From Linum tenue (lineage: Eukaryota > Streptophyta > Magnoliopsida > Malpighiales > Linaceae), in assembly GCA_946122785.1 (NCBI GenBank), contig CAMGYJ010000003.1, positions 3,968,001 through 4,032,000 on the forward strand: a DNA stretch of 64,000 bases. The letters run 5' to 3'. Under the pieces are notes generated by a model. It saw nothing but the letters and a program-made list of their open reading frames with translations, was not told where the DNA came from and searched no databases. Shown here in pieces: positions 33,075 to 44,892 of this stretch. Position numbers and translations under genes: made by a program. Every line of letters begins with the position of its first letter. The first letter of the stretch is position 1.

Positions 33075-34986
33075 ATGGATAGCACCAACATCAATGAGAC
33101 CGAGGTCGTGCAGGGCGAAGAAGGTAATCCTCTTTCTTTCTCACCTACTTCTACCCGACTTGAGTCGGACCCGGCCGATTCCGGCAACGGGGACGACGGG
33201 GACGGCGGTGGTGTTAGCAACGACGACGATGCTAGTGACGACGAGGGTGCTTCGGCGTCGCCGTCGGGCAACGTCGATTCCGGCCGGGGTTTTCAGGAGC
33301 CTTCCAACGCCGATATGGTTCCGTCGGGTAGTGGGCCGGCGGCCTCTAGTGGGGTCCTGATAATCCGGCGTACTCATGACGGAAGATCTGGCGGGGCGAC
33401 CTCCGAGGTGCGCGATGGGTCAGAGACGCAGTCGGAGCCCCTTTACCATGTCCGCGTGACAGAAGCAGTGAGCCGGCTAGGGTTCCAAGGCGTGGGCGCG
33501 GTTTACACTGTTCTGGATTGGGCCGAGATGTGGGGCGATCAGCCAGCCCCACATGATAATCTTCTCCGCGGGCCCGACCACGCATCAATTTACGGGCGCG
33601 AGGATGTGGAGGAAATTGTGCGTGGGTTGGGATTGCCCCCCAGCTGGCAGTACGCCGTACCGTCTGTGCGCAGCATGGTTGGGAACTGCCCCCCGGGCTG
33701 GTTCGGCGTTTACACAGAGTATTGGGTGATGGGATTCAAATTTCCCATCGACCCACTGCTGTGCGCCTTATATGAGAAGCTCAATTGCTCAATCGCGCGG
33801 CTCTCTCCCTCTGTTATTATGCACGCTAGTTGCCTCCGAGCGGCGTGCAAGCGGCTCAAGATCACGCCCACTTATGGGTTGTTCCGGAAATTTTACAAGA
33901 TCAAGGAGCCCACCAAGATGAGTGATTGTCTTTCCATCAAGCGGCGTGATAACAGGCCTGATGGCTTTGTGTACGGCTCGCCCAGGCTTATGAAGACCTG
34001 GTTCGAGCGCTTCTTTTATGTGAAGCCCACGCCCGGGGAGTGGGCGAGCGCGTATGTTGCGGAGCCAACCACTTGGATGAAGGGTGGCACGCATGCGTAC
34101 GAGTCGGAGCTGGGCAAGTACCCCGGGCTCGATCAGGAGTATGAGGCGTGCCTGCTTCAGAAGTTTGACCTACACTCGGCTGGAGTCCGCGAGGCCTGCC
34201 TGGCCGAATTGTTTGCCGATGGTTAGTTGTGTTCCTTTCGTTTTGTATTCTTTCTTATTAACCGCCCTCTTAACATTTATTGGCGCAGGTGTTGACTTTT
34301 CTAGCTTGGCGAGCATGATGTCTGTTGATGAAGTCATCAAGGCTCCTCGCGGTGGGAGGAAGAAGTCGAGGGAAGGTAAGCAGGCTGCCTCGGAGAGGGG
34401 CGGGAAGAGGAAGACGGCGGAGCAGCCGTCCATTGCTGAGAAGGCGCCGAAGACGGTGCGCATTATGGAGCCGGCTGTGCAAACAGCACCGGCGACGACG
34501 CGCGTGCCTTTGGCGATTGCGGAGCATACTCCGCGCGCAGCCAGCACCGCTCGTCCCGACAGAGGTGGTGCCGGTAGAGGTGGTGCCAGTAGCTCGTCTG
34601 GAGCTGGAGTCCAGCAACAGCTGCCGCAGATGGCCGGGGGGGCCATCGACTACTTCCGTGACGTGCGGTTGCATACGGGCGCCGCGTGTAACGTTGCGTC
34701 GGCGAATGTTGCGCTGCGGGCCGTGGGTCCCCTTTTGGGCATCCCGTCCCGCATGGAAAAGTCTGATCCGCTCATGGACCTTGCTCAGATCCATTTCGCG
34801 GTAAGACTTTTTGCGGAGTGTGAACTATCATCATTTTTTTTTTTATCAGAAATTTTGCTAAGTGTTATCGCGCTGTATTCGCAGGGCTTGCTGGCGACTT
34901 TCCGCGCTCAACAGGAGCGGGGACGCGAGCGCGCGAAGTTGAGATCCGAAGAGTCTCCTGGGCATACTTTGTTTATTGTGGTGTAG
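33075..34986 (+). CDS. antisense, spliced ORF of the young Tat-type element (Transposase_28-like), 3' truncated
   Basis: Exons are 33075-34221, 34289-34800 and 34885-34986, with consistent phases and GT-AG borders, giving about 586 residues. The N-terminus is acidic and Ser/Gly rich (MDSTNINETEVVQ). The middle is a folded domain: SRLGFQGVGAVYTVLDWAEM, GWFGVYTEYWVMGFKFPIDP, IMHASCLRAACKRLKITPTYG and LMKTWFERFFYVKPTPGEW. This layout matches the Transposase_28 'putative gypsy type transposon' domain and the antisense ORF of the other Tat element (WFKEYFFARPKGNW). The C-terminal coiled coil is cut after RAKLRSEE by the pol deletion, which adds a few foreign codons to a stop at 34986. It lies opposite gag-pol and has its own TATA box. 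The function of these extra ORFs is unknown. Confidence 0.75.
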
Positions 34987-37469
34987 TCGACGCACATCCG
35001 CCAGGCTCCTGACGATTTTTTGACCAAGACCACGTTTGCCAGCCACTTTGGATACTTTACGGGTCGAATCAACCCGGCTGCCAGTAGGCGCGCCACCTCT
35101 TCTTCTATCGCCTTCAGTTTGTCGCCCGTGAAGGACCTCCGCCCTTGTTGCCTTGGCTCTGCGTTGGCTGGGACTGCCAAGCTATGTTGGGCCACCTCCC
35201 TGGGCACTCCTGGCATGTCCTCCGTGCACCACGCGAATAGTTCCTGGTACTCTTTCAGCAGCGCCACGAGCGGCTCGATCGCGTCATTGCTGACGTGAGT
35301 GGAGATGCGTATCTTCCTAGTCGGCTCGGCGGGATCCAGCGCGACCTCGAAATCGGAATCCATGGACTCCGGTCGGGGTTCTTCCGCCCTTGTGTCGACG
35401 ATGTTGGTTTGTCGAGCCACAACGCGATCTTCCCATGTCGTTCCCCGTGCTTCTCCTACTCCTCTATTTGATGGGAACTTGAGTTTCTGGTGGCACGTCG
35501 ACGGGAGGGCCGTGAACTTTGCGAGGAAAGGGCGGCCTAGAATGCCGTTGTGCGCCGATTCGCAATTGACGATCGTGAACTCTACTTGTTTGGAAACGCG
35601 AGGTTCCTGGTCGCCGATCACCACAGGGAGGGTGACCACTCCAATTACCGGGACCTTGGTTCCGGAGAAACCAACTAGGTTGCCTTGCGCGCGCCTGATT
35701 AGACGCGGATCGATGTCCATTTTGTCAATGGTACTCTGGAAGAGGATGTCAGCCGCGCTACCTCCATCTATCAGGAGGCGGTGAGTTTTGCAGGCGGCGA
35801 TTAGCGCGGTGATGATGAGCGGCTCCTCTAACGGGGCTCCCTGTGGGAATTCCGTGTCATCAAAGCTCAGCTTGAACCTTGTCGGCGCGTCGACTGCCGC
35901 GCACTCCGTCGCGCGCTCCCGCTTTGTTTTCTTCTGGGGACGATCTCCTTCAACCGTCACCACCCCAATTTCCTTGCGCACTACGTATGCGCCTGTGTCA
36001 TCATCGTATTCGGCTTGGGGTGGTGGTGGCGGCGGGCGCTGAGGGGGCTCAGCTTGTTCTTTCTTCACGTGAGTGAATTCGGTTAGCAACCCTCGCCGTA
36101 CGAGGCCTTCTATTTCGTACCTTAGCTCTCGGCAGTCTTCCGTCTGGTGACCCGTTGCTCTGTGGAATTCACAATGCGTATTTGGATTGCGCATATAGGG
36201 TTGGGACCTTAACGGGGCAGGCCAATTGAGCTTGTAACCCTTCTCGCGAAGGACATGGAACACATTCCTCACGGAGTCATTGAGGGGAGTGTAGGCGTTA
36301 GGCGCGCGCCTGTCTGGCGATCGCCCGCGCTGCGCCTGCTCTGGTGGGGGGGGAGGGACGCGCTTTGGGCCACTGTGCATCTGTAGCAATTGGTCTCGTG
36401 GGATTGTGGCTGGAGGCTGACGACGTGCCTGTTCTTCTCTCGGCATTCTCGCTGGTTCGAAGCGCCTGACGGATCCCGCCCCCAAGGTCTCTTCCAATGT
36501 GATCGCCTTTTCGATCTTCATCTCCAACTCCGTTGACAGCGTGACGGGCCTCTTTGCTAACACCCGTTTGAGCTCCATGTTGTTGGTGGCCTCCATGAGG
36601 TGATGGGCAGCTGTTTCGGGGGTAAGGTCACGGACAGACATTGCTACCCTGGACCACCTGGCGTAGAAAGCTCTCAGGCTTTCTCCCTCCTTCTGCCTGA
36701 CATCTATCAGGGCCTTGAGGTGGAGGGGGCGCCGTTTCTGGGAAGCGAACTTTGTTGTGAACAGAAGTATGAACTCCTCGAACGAGCGAATGATTCCGTT
36801 CGGGAGGCGGTTGTACCAGTCGAGGCATATGCCGGTGAACGTCGACGGGAAGGTTCTGCACAGCGCGGCGTTGGAGTTGGTTTGGAGTTGCATACGCAAG
36901 CAGAAGGTGCTTACATGGTCTTCCGGGTCAGTCGTGCCATTGTACGTCGGGAGGGTGGGTGTCGCCCCCGTCAGGTTCTCCGCCATTATCTGCGCGCTCA
37001 ATGGTTGGTGAAGGACCCTTTTGGGCGGGTTGGGTCGGTACTGCGGAGACAGGTGTTGTTCTAAGAAGCTGAGGTCCGCCCGCTCCGGTGGTTCGATTCC
37101 CGGCGTTTCGCACGCGGGAAGTTCCGTCGGCGCGTGTTGGGGTAGCTGGGCTGTCCCCGACGCTTCTCCCAAGGCTTGCTGAGGCGCCACCGCCAAGGCG
37201 TGTTGAGGCGCGTCCGCCGCCGCGCCAATCGTTGGCGCGCTCTCCCTGCTCATCATGAGCGCGATAACTTGGCTCATTTGTTTCTGCATGTCGGCTATGA
37301 CGTTGTTTTGCTTCCTCACTAGATCCCTCATTTCTTTGGCCGTCAGCTCTGGCTCCTCTTCTTCGATGAGCACGGCGTTGAGGTTGCTGGCTTCCGCGAA
37401 CGCCCTCGGGTCAGTCATTGCCTTGATCGGCGTTGCTTGGTCAGGCTGGTCGTGGTTGTGCTCTGCCAT
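34908..37469 (-). pseudogene. gag-protease-partial RT polyprotein of the young Tat-type element
   Basis: The start MAEHNHDQPDQ at 37469 is preferred, because the frame upstream of it lies in the LTR and primer site. The 853-codon frame has a coiled coil (LVRKQNNVIADMQKQMSQV), the gag core (LPTYNGTTDPEDHVSTF, ASQKRRPLHLKALIDVRQ) and a zinc finger (CEFHRATGHQTEDC). The protease follows (HRLLIDGGSAADILF, with DGG in place of DTG, and HNGILGRPFLAKF), and then the RT start (EEEVARLLAAGLIRPVKYPK, WRMCVDYTTINKVCPGD). After CPGD it continues into antisense-ORF DNA and stops. Gag and protease look intact without internal stops, so they could still be made. RT, RNase H and integrase are gone. Confidence 0.9.
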
Positions 37470-37498
37470 TGGGGGATTTTCTTTAGCGTTTCTTCTTG

Positions 37499-37516
37499 GC
37501 CCCACGGTGGGCGCCA
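37499..37516 (-). promoter_or_regulatory. tRNA primer-binding site of the young Tat-type element
   Basis: TGGCGCCCACCGTGGGGC begins two bases after the LTR. It starts with TGG, as required to pair with a tRNA CCA end, and TGGCGCC fits tRNA-Asp-like primers. The exact tRNA is inferred. Confidence 0.7.
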
Positions 37517-37518
37517 AT

Positions 37519-38076
37519 TGTTTGAACCTAACTGAGTGTAGGAGTGAGGTTCGAGTGAGAGTTTGGGTCAAGAAGAAACGCGAACGTCGAGTTTGATCAA
37601 GAAGACAAGAATCAGAGAGTTGAGTGAGAACCGGAGTCCGAACTTTTAGAAAGAGAAGTAATTGTTATAGAGAGAGAATGGTGAAAAAATGCGATCCCCT
37701 CACCCACCGGAGTAAATGCCATATTTATAGGCTACATGGTGGTGGGTGAGTGGGTGGACTTCGAGACGGTACAACGACGTGACTACTGATGTGTCAGGGA
37801 TTTAGGCCATCCCCCAACCTAGGACTTGTCAGAGGGTTGTCTATGATTTGTACCTAAAAGTCTTGACGTGACCTTCCCTCGGGAGACACAATGACGCCCT
37901 CTCCGGCTCTTGAGTCTGGTTGCCGCTTTGTCTTCCCACTTGCGCGCATAGCCTTGCTCTTGCCGCGCGTGAGGTCTCGGCGCTGTCGGACGTGTCGCGC
38001 CCTCGCCGTGTCTGTTGCGGCACGCGGTTTGACATGCTCTTTTGGCGCGGGGGTGATCCGAGTCACATGCCCAACA
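37519..38076 (-). repeat. 5' LTR of the young Tat-type element
   Basis: The upstream LTR in the sense of the element. The adjacent internal DNA carries the primer-binding site. Confidence 0.93.
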
Positions 38077-38173
38077 ATAAGCTAATGTGTATTTTATCCT
38101 CTCAACTAGACTCTCTCATTCACTACTACATGGCTCTCAACTCTTTCCCGAGTGTCATTTAATTATACACAGA

Positions 38174-38763
38174 TAGGGCTGCAAACGAGCCGAGTCGAGT
38201 CGAGTTTTTGCTTAGCTTGAGCTCGGCTTGTTTATTAATTTTTCAGCTTAACTCGAATTTTGATAATTCAGCTCGAGCTCGAGCTCGGCTTGGATAAAAA
38301 TAATCTAGCTCGAGCTCGACTCGGTAGAGCTCGATAAATGCTCATTAACATAGCTTGTCAAGCTGAGTACAAGCTCGGCTCAAGATGGGCTCGATTTAAA
38401 ATCATTTTTGCTGGAAGAATGTATAAACATAAGAATTTAAATGATAGAAAGAACACTAGAAACTATAAATAACATCTAAATTTCATACACATCTGTATTA
38501 GAAGACAATGTTCATGTTTAAAAGAGTAATTCATCCTTCCACAAGTTCAAAACAAGGCAGCTCGCGAGCTTAGCTCGACAAGCCACCGAATCAAGCTAGC
38601 TTGCGAGCTTATCAAGCTGAGCATGGTCTAGCTCAGGCTTGGCTCGTTAACTAACGAGTTGGCTCGCGAGCCGGCTTGTTAAATAACGAGTCGAGTGACG
38701 AACGAGTTTTTTCCGATTCGACGCTGAGTTGCTCGCGAGCGGCTTGGCTCATTTGCAGCCCTA
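38174..38763. mobile_element. hAT-type MITE with 8-bp target duplication
   Basis: The ends TAGGGCTGCAAACGAGCCGAG-like and inverse (GGCTTGGCTCATTTGCAGCCCTA) are inverted repeats. TACACAGA is duplicated at 38166-38173 and 38764-38771. The interior is made of GCTCGAGCTC and CTCGCGAGC repeats, with no coding. Length is 590 bp. It sits inside the right half of the broken MITE. Confidence 0.92.
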
Positions 38764-39156
38764 TACACAGATCATTTCATCACTATTAATAGTCCTCTCT
38801 CAACCTCCAATCGTCAAATTAAAGATTATCAATGACAAGAACTTGAGATGTCTCCTCTCCTCCATTCTCCTTAATAATATCATAATTCAAGACTCTTTGC
38901 TTAGTCTTTTTTTTCTAAACTAAACAATAAAATCTAATTTATGTATTTAATTATTAATTGCAAATGTAATTAATTTCGTATTCAATAATACCGATCGGGA
39001 TATCGAAATACCGATTGAGATACCGAAATATTTAGAGATTGAGATTGGGATACCGAAATTATTTAGGAATTGGAATTGACTTTAAGATGTAATTCAATAT
39101 TCGAGATTTCGGTATTTGGTATTGGGATACCGATACCGTACCGATTTCCACCCCTG

Positions 39157-42100
39157 AATTGCACTGCAAGAAGATTCACTCTGGCTAAATCAGTAAAGCT
39201 TCGAAAATATTGGACAAAGACAACATATACAATCCCATTCCCATAACATCAATGATTGAAACCTTAATTGCTTACCTTTTAGCACACAGAATTCCTATAA
39301 ACAAGGGAGGTGTAGAGCATTTTCATCGCCCACTCTTTCCCGATTGCATTATGAGGTGGTGGATAGGATTTTTGCAATTGCAACTCCAATTTTACTTATG
39401 TGGAAAGTTATGCAATCTAATTGCATCTTCATCAATGTAATTGCAAATTCAATTGCATATAATGTTTTTATAATTTTTTAAGTTTTATGCAATCCAACTA
39501 ATTTTTATTTCATTGCACCTACATCACTGCAATTCACTTGCAATTGTATATATGGGAGTTTAAGTGACTTTATAATAAAAAAATCAAGAGAGAAAATTAA
39601 TTTTTAATTTTTTCTATTTTTTTATGTGACTTGCATCTTCAATTTCATTTAATGCAAGCTTGCATCTTTGCAAGTGGCCCCTATATTAATGCAATCCTTT
39701 TTGCAATGACATATTGAGTGCCACATAGGATTATGCAAGCTTTCATAATATGAAAGTCTAATTGCAATGCCATGTAGATTAGTAGTGGAGCGTTTGTTCT
39801 TTTTCTTCTTTTTTTAATGTTATTTAAATACCCAAATATATTTGAGAAAGAGCTATTTATTTTTATATGCAATTGCAAGTTAATTGCACTAATGTAGGTA
39901 CAATAAAAGTAAAGTAAGTTGGCTTACAAAAATGGTGTTGTGTAAAAAAATATCACAAATGCAATTGCACCAATGAAGATGAGGAGGCCAAATCAACTTC
40001 TTCAGGCCCACTTTTAGATCCACACTAATATCTGAATATAAGAAAAGAGTGATACATATTTGTAAGTTGGATTGAGTAAAATTGAGTTTTCTAAATCATT
40101 TTCCGAAAATTTTCAGCTATATGGGTGAGTGGAAACAATAGCAATATTAGATACTAAGTTCTGGTAACAATAAATAATAATTCGTTATTCGATAGATTTT
40201 GAAAAAGAAAGGATGAGATTGAGTTTGCATTAATGGGCACTTTAGTATATCATGCTACTTCCCCCACTTCCATTGAAGAAGAAGCAAGGGGGCAAGTGTA
40301 AACGAGGGGAGTTTCATGAGGCAGTTTTTACAAAAAAATTGGGTGGAAGTACGATTACTGGAGATGAGTTTTTGAACGATTTATCAGAACTTTAATTGTG
40401 TTTGGGACATGAATAATTTAGACAATTGTTCTCCGAAAAAATTCTTTTCAATTGTAATATATTTTATCATCAACAGAATTGACACGTTATTCCCCTACCT
40501 ATTCATTATTTGCGTCATATGTTAACTTATTTGATGAATATGAACTTACTCGCGTTTTTGTATGACTAAATGATAGATGATTTTGTCATACTTTTAAATT
40601 AATGAGTACAATAATACAACCAAAGAGAGATGTACAACCTTCACCACATATCAAATTTATCTCCCAACAGACATACCCATCCCCAAAATTCTTCTGTCAC
40701 ATTTAATTTGGGGAGAATGATTTTTGCATTTAAAAGGGTCACCTTCCCTCATCTATTTGTGTCACTTTCCTTCAGATCTGTCCCATCTCCTTCATCTATC
40801 AGGATTACGTACCAAAACCAAAAAAATATCCTATATATCTCCATCACTTTCGCCATGACTATTTTAAATATTTATCACTCATTTTCTTTTTCATACGCGG
40901 TTACTATAATATGAAGACAGATTATTCATCGTCAACTGGAAGCAACATGGAGGTGTTATTTATATCTTCTCATTTTTTTGTAATCTGTATCTCCTAAAAT
41001 ATGATGAAATTGGTGTGTCATACTCGTGAATTAGCTAACACACGTTATGTTAGTCAACCATGTAAATGTGTGTTGTTTACTTCTTAATCAAACTTTTGAA
41101 TGTGGGATTATCCAACTTAGTCATTGTTTAGCTTTCCTGGTTAAGTGAATGCCAAGAAAAATTGGGGCTGCTGCACATGCTGCAACTTGGTCACCTAGGC
41201 TAGGAATGCAGAGCCATCTCGGAGCTCTGAAAGCTTGTTCGAGAAAATGAAAAACTAAGTGCTTTGGAATCTGGGAATTTGGGGGTTGTTAAACTTATTA
41301 GTCAAAAGACAGCACAGGGTCTAATGATGTAGGGTTGTAATAAACGATAGAGAAAAAACCAGTTAAGCTAATGAAAATGAAATCTCATTTAGATTAGATA
41401 CTATTAAACATCATTAGTTATAGACTCGACAAAGATCAATCATTCCAATCACAAACAATCATCTTAATCAACACCCATAAAAGATATGCAATCAAATTAT
41501 TTACAAGGTTCTGTGTACAAAACTTCCAGCAAATTCCACTTGGTAGTACATACATAATTGTCACAACCCTCAGACAAAGACTGATTTTGTTTGTTACCAA
41601 CATTTTGAAAACCCAAAATTGATGGTTGGAGGTCAGGGGAGCCCTTAGTTGAAGGGTCCTGTTCCCTCTCCTCAACTAGCCAAAATAACCCTTAATAACA
41701 ACAATAATAATTACCACACACATTTGGGTAGCTAAGCTACCACATGTTTAGGGTGAATTCTAGATCGTTGGACACTCTAGCTATTTTGGAAGCTAGATTG
41801 CTAATGTCATCAGTAATCTGGGTGGCTCGCTCATGTCTACCCGCAATCCATATTGGTTCGAGGCCAGTTCGCTCTAGTTGGCCGCCTAGATTGTTTGATA
41901 TTCTAGTCTATCATGATTAATTATTTAGTTTAGATTTTCACATTATTGTATATTCGATGTGAACTGAATAATCATTGATCTAGCGATACCAAGGACAGAA
42001 CGATAACATCGAATTACGATAGTCGTTTTTTTGAGTTCCACTGGATGCTGCCTTAATCCATAAAAAAAAGAAAGGGAAACACAAAACAGAGTAATATTGC

Positions 42101-42283
42101 CAAAATTAAAATACACAAAACAACCCACATGGTTTGTTGGGTATTTAATCAGTTTCTTTCTCCAACAGTCTCAATTCATTTCATACTCTTCCAACTTTTC
42201 CCCTTTGTTCTATTCTACACACACATACAAATCCTACCTTTTGACTCAAAACTGAAACCTGTGTCCAGTGAGAGGCAGCAAAA
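39157..42283. other. AT-rich intergenic region, no gene recognised
   Basis: Between 39.36 and 39.98 kb the DNA is dense in TGCAATTGCA/GCAATTG-type words, probably an old repeat whose ends I cannot define. The last 150 bases are the presumed promoter and leader of the dynein light chain gene. No coding frame is supported. Confidence 0.45.
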
Positions 42284-43820
42284 ATGGCTACCCAGGAAAA
42301 ACAGAGGAGAAAAGGGTTCTTCAGGTTCTACAAGTTCGGGTCTTGGAGCAGCAATACACTTGCCAAAAAGCAGCAGCAGGCAGCTGATCATCAAGAACCA
42401 GTGGTTATGGCGGCGGCGCCGCCGAGTATAAGGGCAGTGCTGAACAGTCCACTTTCGATAAGGGCAGGTGGCGGTGGCTGCAGTTATGAGGTGGAAGAAA
42501 CTGTGCTGAGAACCTGTCAGGAGAGTGTGATTCCGGTGGCGGCCAGGCGAGGGTTTGACGGCGGCGGAGCGGTGGTGGAGAGGGGAAGGAAGTCGGTTTC
42601 TCATGTGGAGAACAACTTGGGATCGGTGGCGGAGTTTCTTCAGGTGAAGGTTCTGGTGACGGACATGCCTGGTTTCATGCAGGTTCATGCGTTCAGGTGC
42701 GCCAGGAGGACTTTTGATAGCTTGGAGAAGTTCAGCTCCAAGCATATGGCTTACAACCTAAAAAAGGTACAAATTGGGGGAAACTTACTTCCTTCATATC
42801 CTTCTTCTCACTGATTTCTGTTTTAAGAGAACCCAAATTCTGCGATTCGGATGGATAGACGATTTCAGTCGTTGAATTGTGGCGGGTCTAGTGATTTCAT
42901 ACCTTTCAGCATTCAATGATTGAAATGATGCCTCCATTCGGACTAGATGATAGAGTGTTTTAGACGTGCTTAGATGAAGGGACTAATGCTCTTTAATCTG
43001 AGTTGCAATTTCCCAACTTATTACTACATTTTTCTTTGTGTTTTATCTAACACAACGAAAAAACGCTTCTGAATGTATACGAATATCGACAAGACTATTC
43101 GTCCCACCCATTTTTTCTGCAAGTTAATCGTGATTTCTACTTTGCTACATCTTCCCTTGAATCTACCCCTGCAGAATTCAGTTCCTAAATTCAGCACCCA
43201 TTTCCATTTTTTCGGGTCATGGAATGAATCAGAGAATGATTTGGATCAGTGATCCAACAACCCATGTGGGAACCCTAACAGCCATAACAGAAACCCAAAA
43301 GAAAAGAATCCAAGATCAAGGACCACTAATTAACAAATGACAAGGCTAATCAATCACTTGATCATAATTAGTATTCTAAATCTCTACCTGTAATCAAAGT
43401 AGCTAGCTAGCTAGTAGCCATGTGGTCACAGTACCATTAAAATATGGTCAAAATTTCAGTCTATCATGTGATTTCTGAAGCAATTACATCCTCCCAAAAA
43501 TAATACTATGGTTGACAAAATCTTGCAACCCTTTTAGCTGGCTGGTTTGAAATTTGAATTTCCATTTTATGTTTCTTTTTTTGTATGGGTAAAAATTATT
43601 ATTATATAATAATGATAATGGGCTGACATGCATTATAATGTTGGGAATGTGGCTGCAGGAGTTTGACAAGGTGTATGGGCCTGCCTGGCATTGCATTGTG
43701 GGCTCCAGTTTTGGGTCATTTGTTACACATTCAACCAGCTGTTTCCTCTACTTCTCCATGGAGAAGCTCTACATCTTGGTCTTCAAAACCAAAGTTCAGA
43801 TTCAGAAGGCTGCAGATTGA
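42284..43820 (+). CDS. dynein light chain (LC8/DYNLL-type) family protein, two exons
   Basis: Exons are 42284-42766 and 43659-43820 around an 892-base intron, in phase, giving 214 residues. About 110 N-terminal residues are a Lys/Gln- and Gly-rich extension ([20 protein letters not shown]). The DLC domain follows: [54 protein letters not shown] and [19 protein letters not shown]8-type chains are dimeric hubs that bind short linear motifs. Plants keep several although they lack classical dynein motors, so the partner here is unknown. The extension is typical of plant members such as the Arabidopsis At5g20110 type. The gene looks intact and functional. Confidence 0.92.
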
Positions 43821-44015
43821 GAATCTCATCAGTATGAAAGTGAAAACCATGAAAAAGCTCCCTTTTCTGTTCTGTACATTTTGTAAGGGGATCAGAGAAT
43901 ACAGATCCTGATGTTTGTAGAGCTGATCTTTTTTAACTTACCTTCTTACTCAGTGTTTTCTTTTATCTTGTTGAATATCTTCTAATTACCTTATATACTT
44001 GATTTCTGTTGCTGG

Positions 44016-44170
44016 GTTGTTGGCTTCTCAGCTCAGTTCAAAGGGCGAGATACTTGAGAATTAACCTTTTTTGAAAACTAGTTCAAAGCGTGACTCATTG
44101 AGTTGGAACGCAATTAGCTTTTTTTCTTCTTTTATGAACAATGTGTATTGTGATAACAGATTCATTTTCA
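44016..44170. repeat. direct repeat flanking the intact LRR gene, left copy
   Basis: TTGGCTTCTCAG(CT)CAGTTCAAA, GAGATACTTGAGAATTAACC and ATGTGTATTGTGA.AA appear in the same order here and at 45770-46120, on the two sides of the LRR gene at 44893. The copies are diverged and the edges are approximate. Confidence 0.55.
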
Positions 44171-44477
44171 CTTTCCTAGTTTCTTACATTAAGAATAGAG
44201 TCGAACACCCAATTCACGAAAGCAAAATATTTTTGAATGAAGAAGCGTATAACTTTTACCCAATGAGATTTGCAAGGAGTAAAACAAGATCGCACACATT
44301 GCTAGCAATCCTAGGATCAGTTGCTTGATTCTAACCAAAATAAAATACTCTAAGAACTCAGACTTTCCATATAAAAGTAATTGCTTTATGTAATGATACA
44401 CTATTTTACATACATAATTTGTGTAAATTTGAGATTACAAATCATATTAAATATGAGATTTGCTATCGTGAAATTGT

Positions 44478-44840
44478 GTTGATCAACATCAACTTCAAGG
44501 TACAATGGCTTCACTTCACTATCTCATTGAAGTTTCAGTCCAAACTTCTTCTATCTTCACAAATAAACAAATAAAACAATATCACATGTAGCTAGCAATC
44601 CAAGGACCACTCTAACCCAACATTAAATAAAGAACTTCAAACACGATGAATTTCGATACAAAACTAATTTGTGTAAGTTGCTATTTGTTTGTAGAATAAT
44701 GGTACAAAATACAAGATTTGTAATTAAGGCATTGTGTTAATTAACATCAAATTCACATCAAAGGATACAATGGCTTCACTATGCCATTGAACTTTCAGTC
44801 CAAACTTCCTTCCATCTTCGCCACCAAAAAACAATAAAAA
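44478..44840. repeat. duplicated promoter segment of the LRR gene
   Basis: GTGTTGATCAACATC...ACAATGGCTTCACTTC...CATTGAAGTTTCAGTCCAAACTTC at 44478 recurs at 44732 (GTGTTAATTAACATC...) ahead of the gene. A shorter trace (CCATTGAAGTTTCAGTCAA) stands before the second LRR gene at about 50898, linking the two loci. Confidence 0.6.
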
Positions 44841-44892
44841 CCAACAACGACAACTCCGATTGAACAATCAATCCTGGAAAAAAAAAACAGAA

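Larger units (their letters stand above)
31840..38076 (-). mobile_element. young Tat-type Ty3/gypsy element with large pol deletion
   Basis: Two 558-bp LTRs (31840-32397 and 37519-38076) begin TGTTTGAACC and end GCCCAACA. ATAAG is duplicated at 31835-31839 and 38077-38081. I see one substitution between the LTRs (T/C near 31996/37692), so insertion is recent. Sense orientation is minus: primer-binding site at 37499-37516, gag from 37469. Pol stops shortly after the start of RT, and the sequence then jumps into the 3' part of the antisense ORF. RT core, RNase H and integrase are missing, so it must depend on another copy. Confidence 0.93.
31668..39156. mobile_element. hAT-like MITE split by the insertion of a retrotransposon
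   Basis: The left part (31668-31839) starts TAGGGCTGGAAGTTTG and is filled with GGTATTTGGGATATACCGAATACC-type repeats. The right part (about 38082-39156, minus another MITE) ends with the inverse, GGGATACCGATACCGTACCG then TTTCCACCCCT. The Tat-type element at 31840-38076 interrupts it with a clean 5-bp duplication. The 8-bp duplication of the MITE itself is only partly recognisable (TGCAC on both sides). Confidence 0.65.

Noticed and set aside
34170..34804. Long frames in three other registers over the antisense ORF exon 2
   Set aside because: GC-rich coding gives open shadow frames. The frame joined by splice sites to the 33075 exon has the consistent protein.
39360..39980. A MITE made of TGCAATTGCA words
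   Set aside because: The words are dense, but I could not identify inverted ends or a target duplication.
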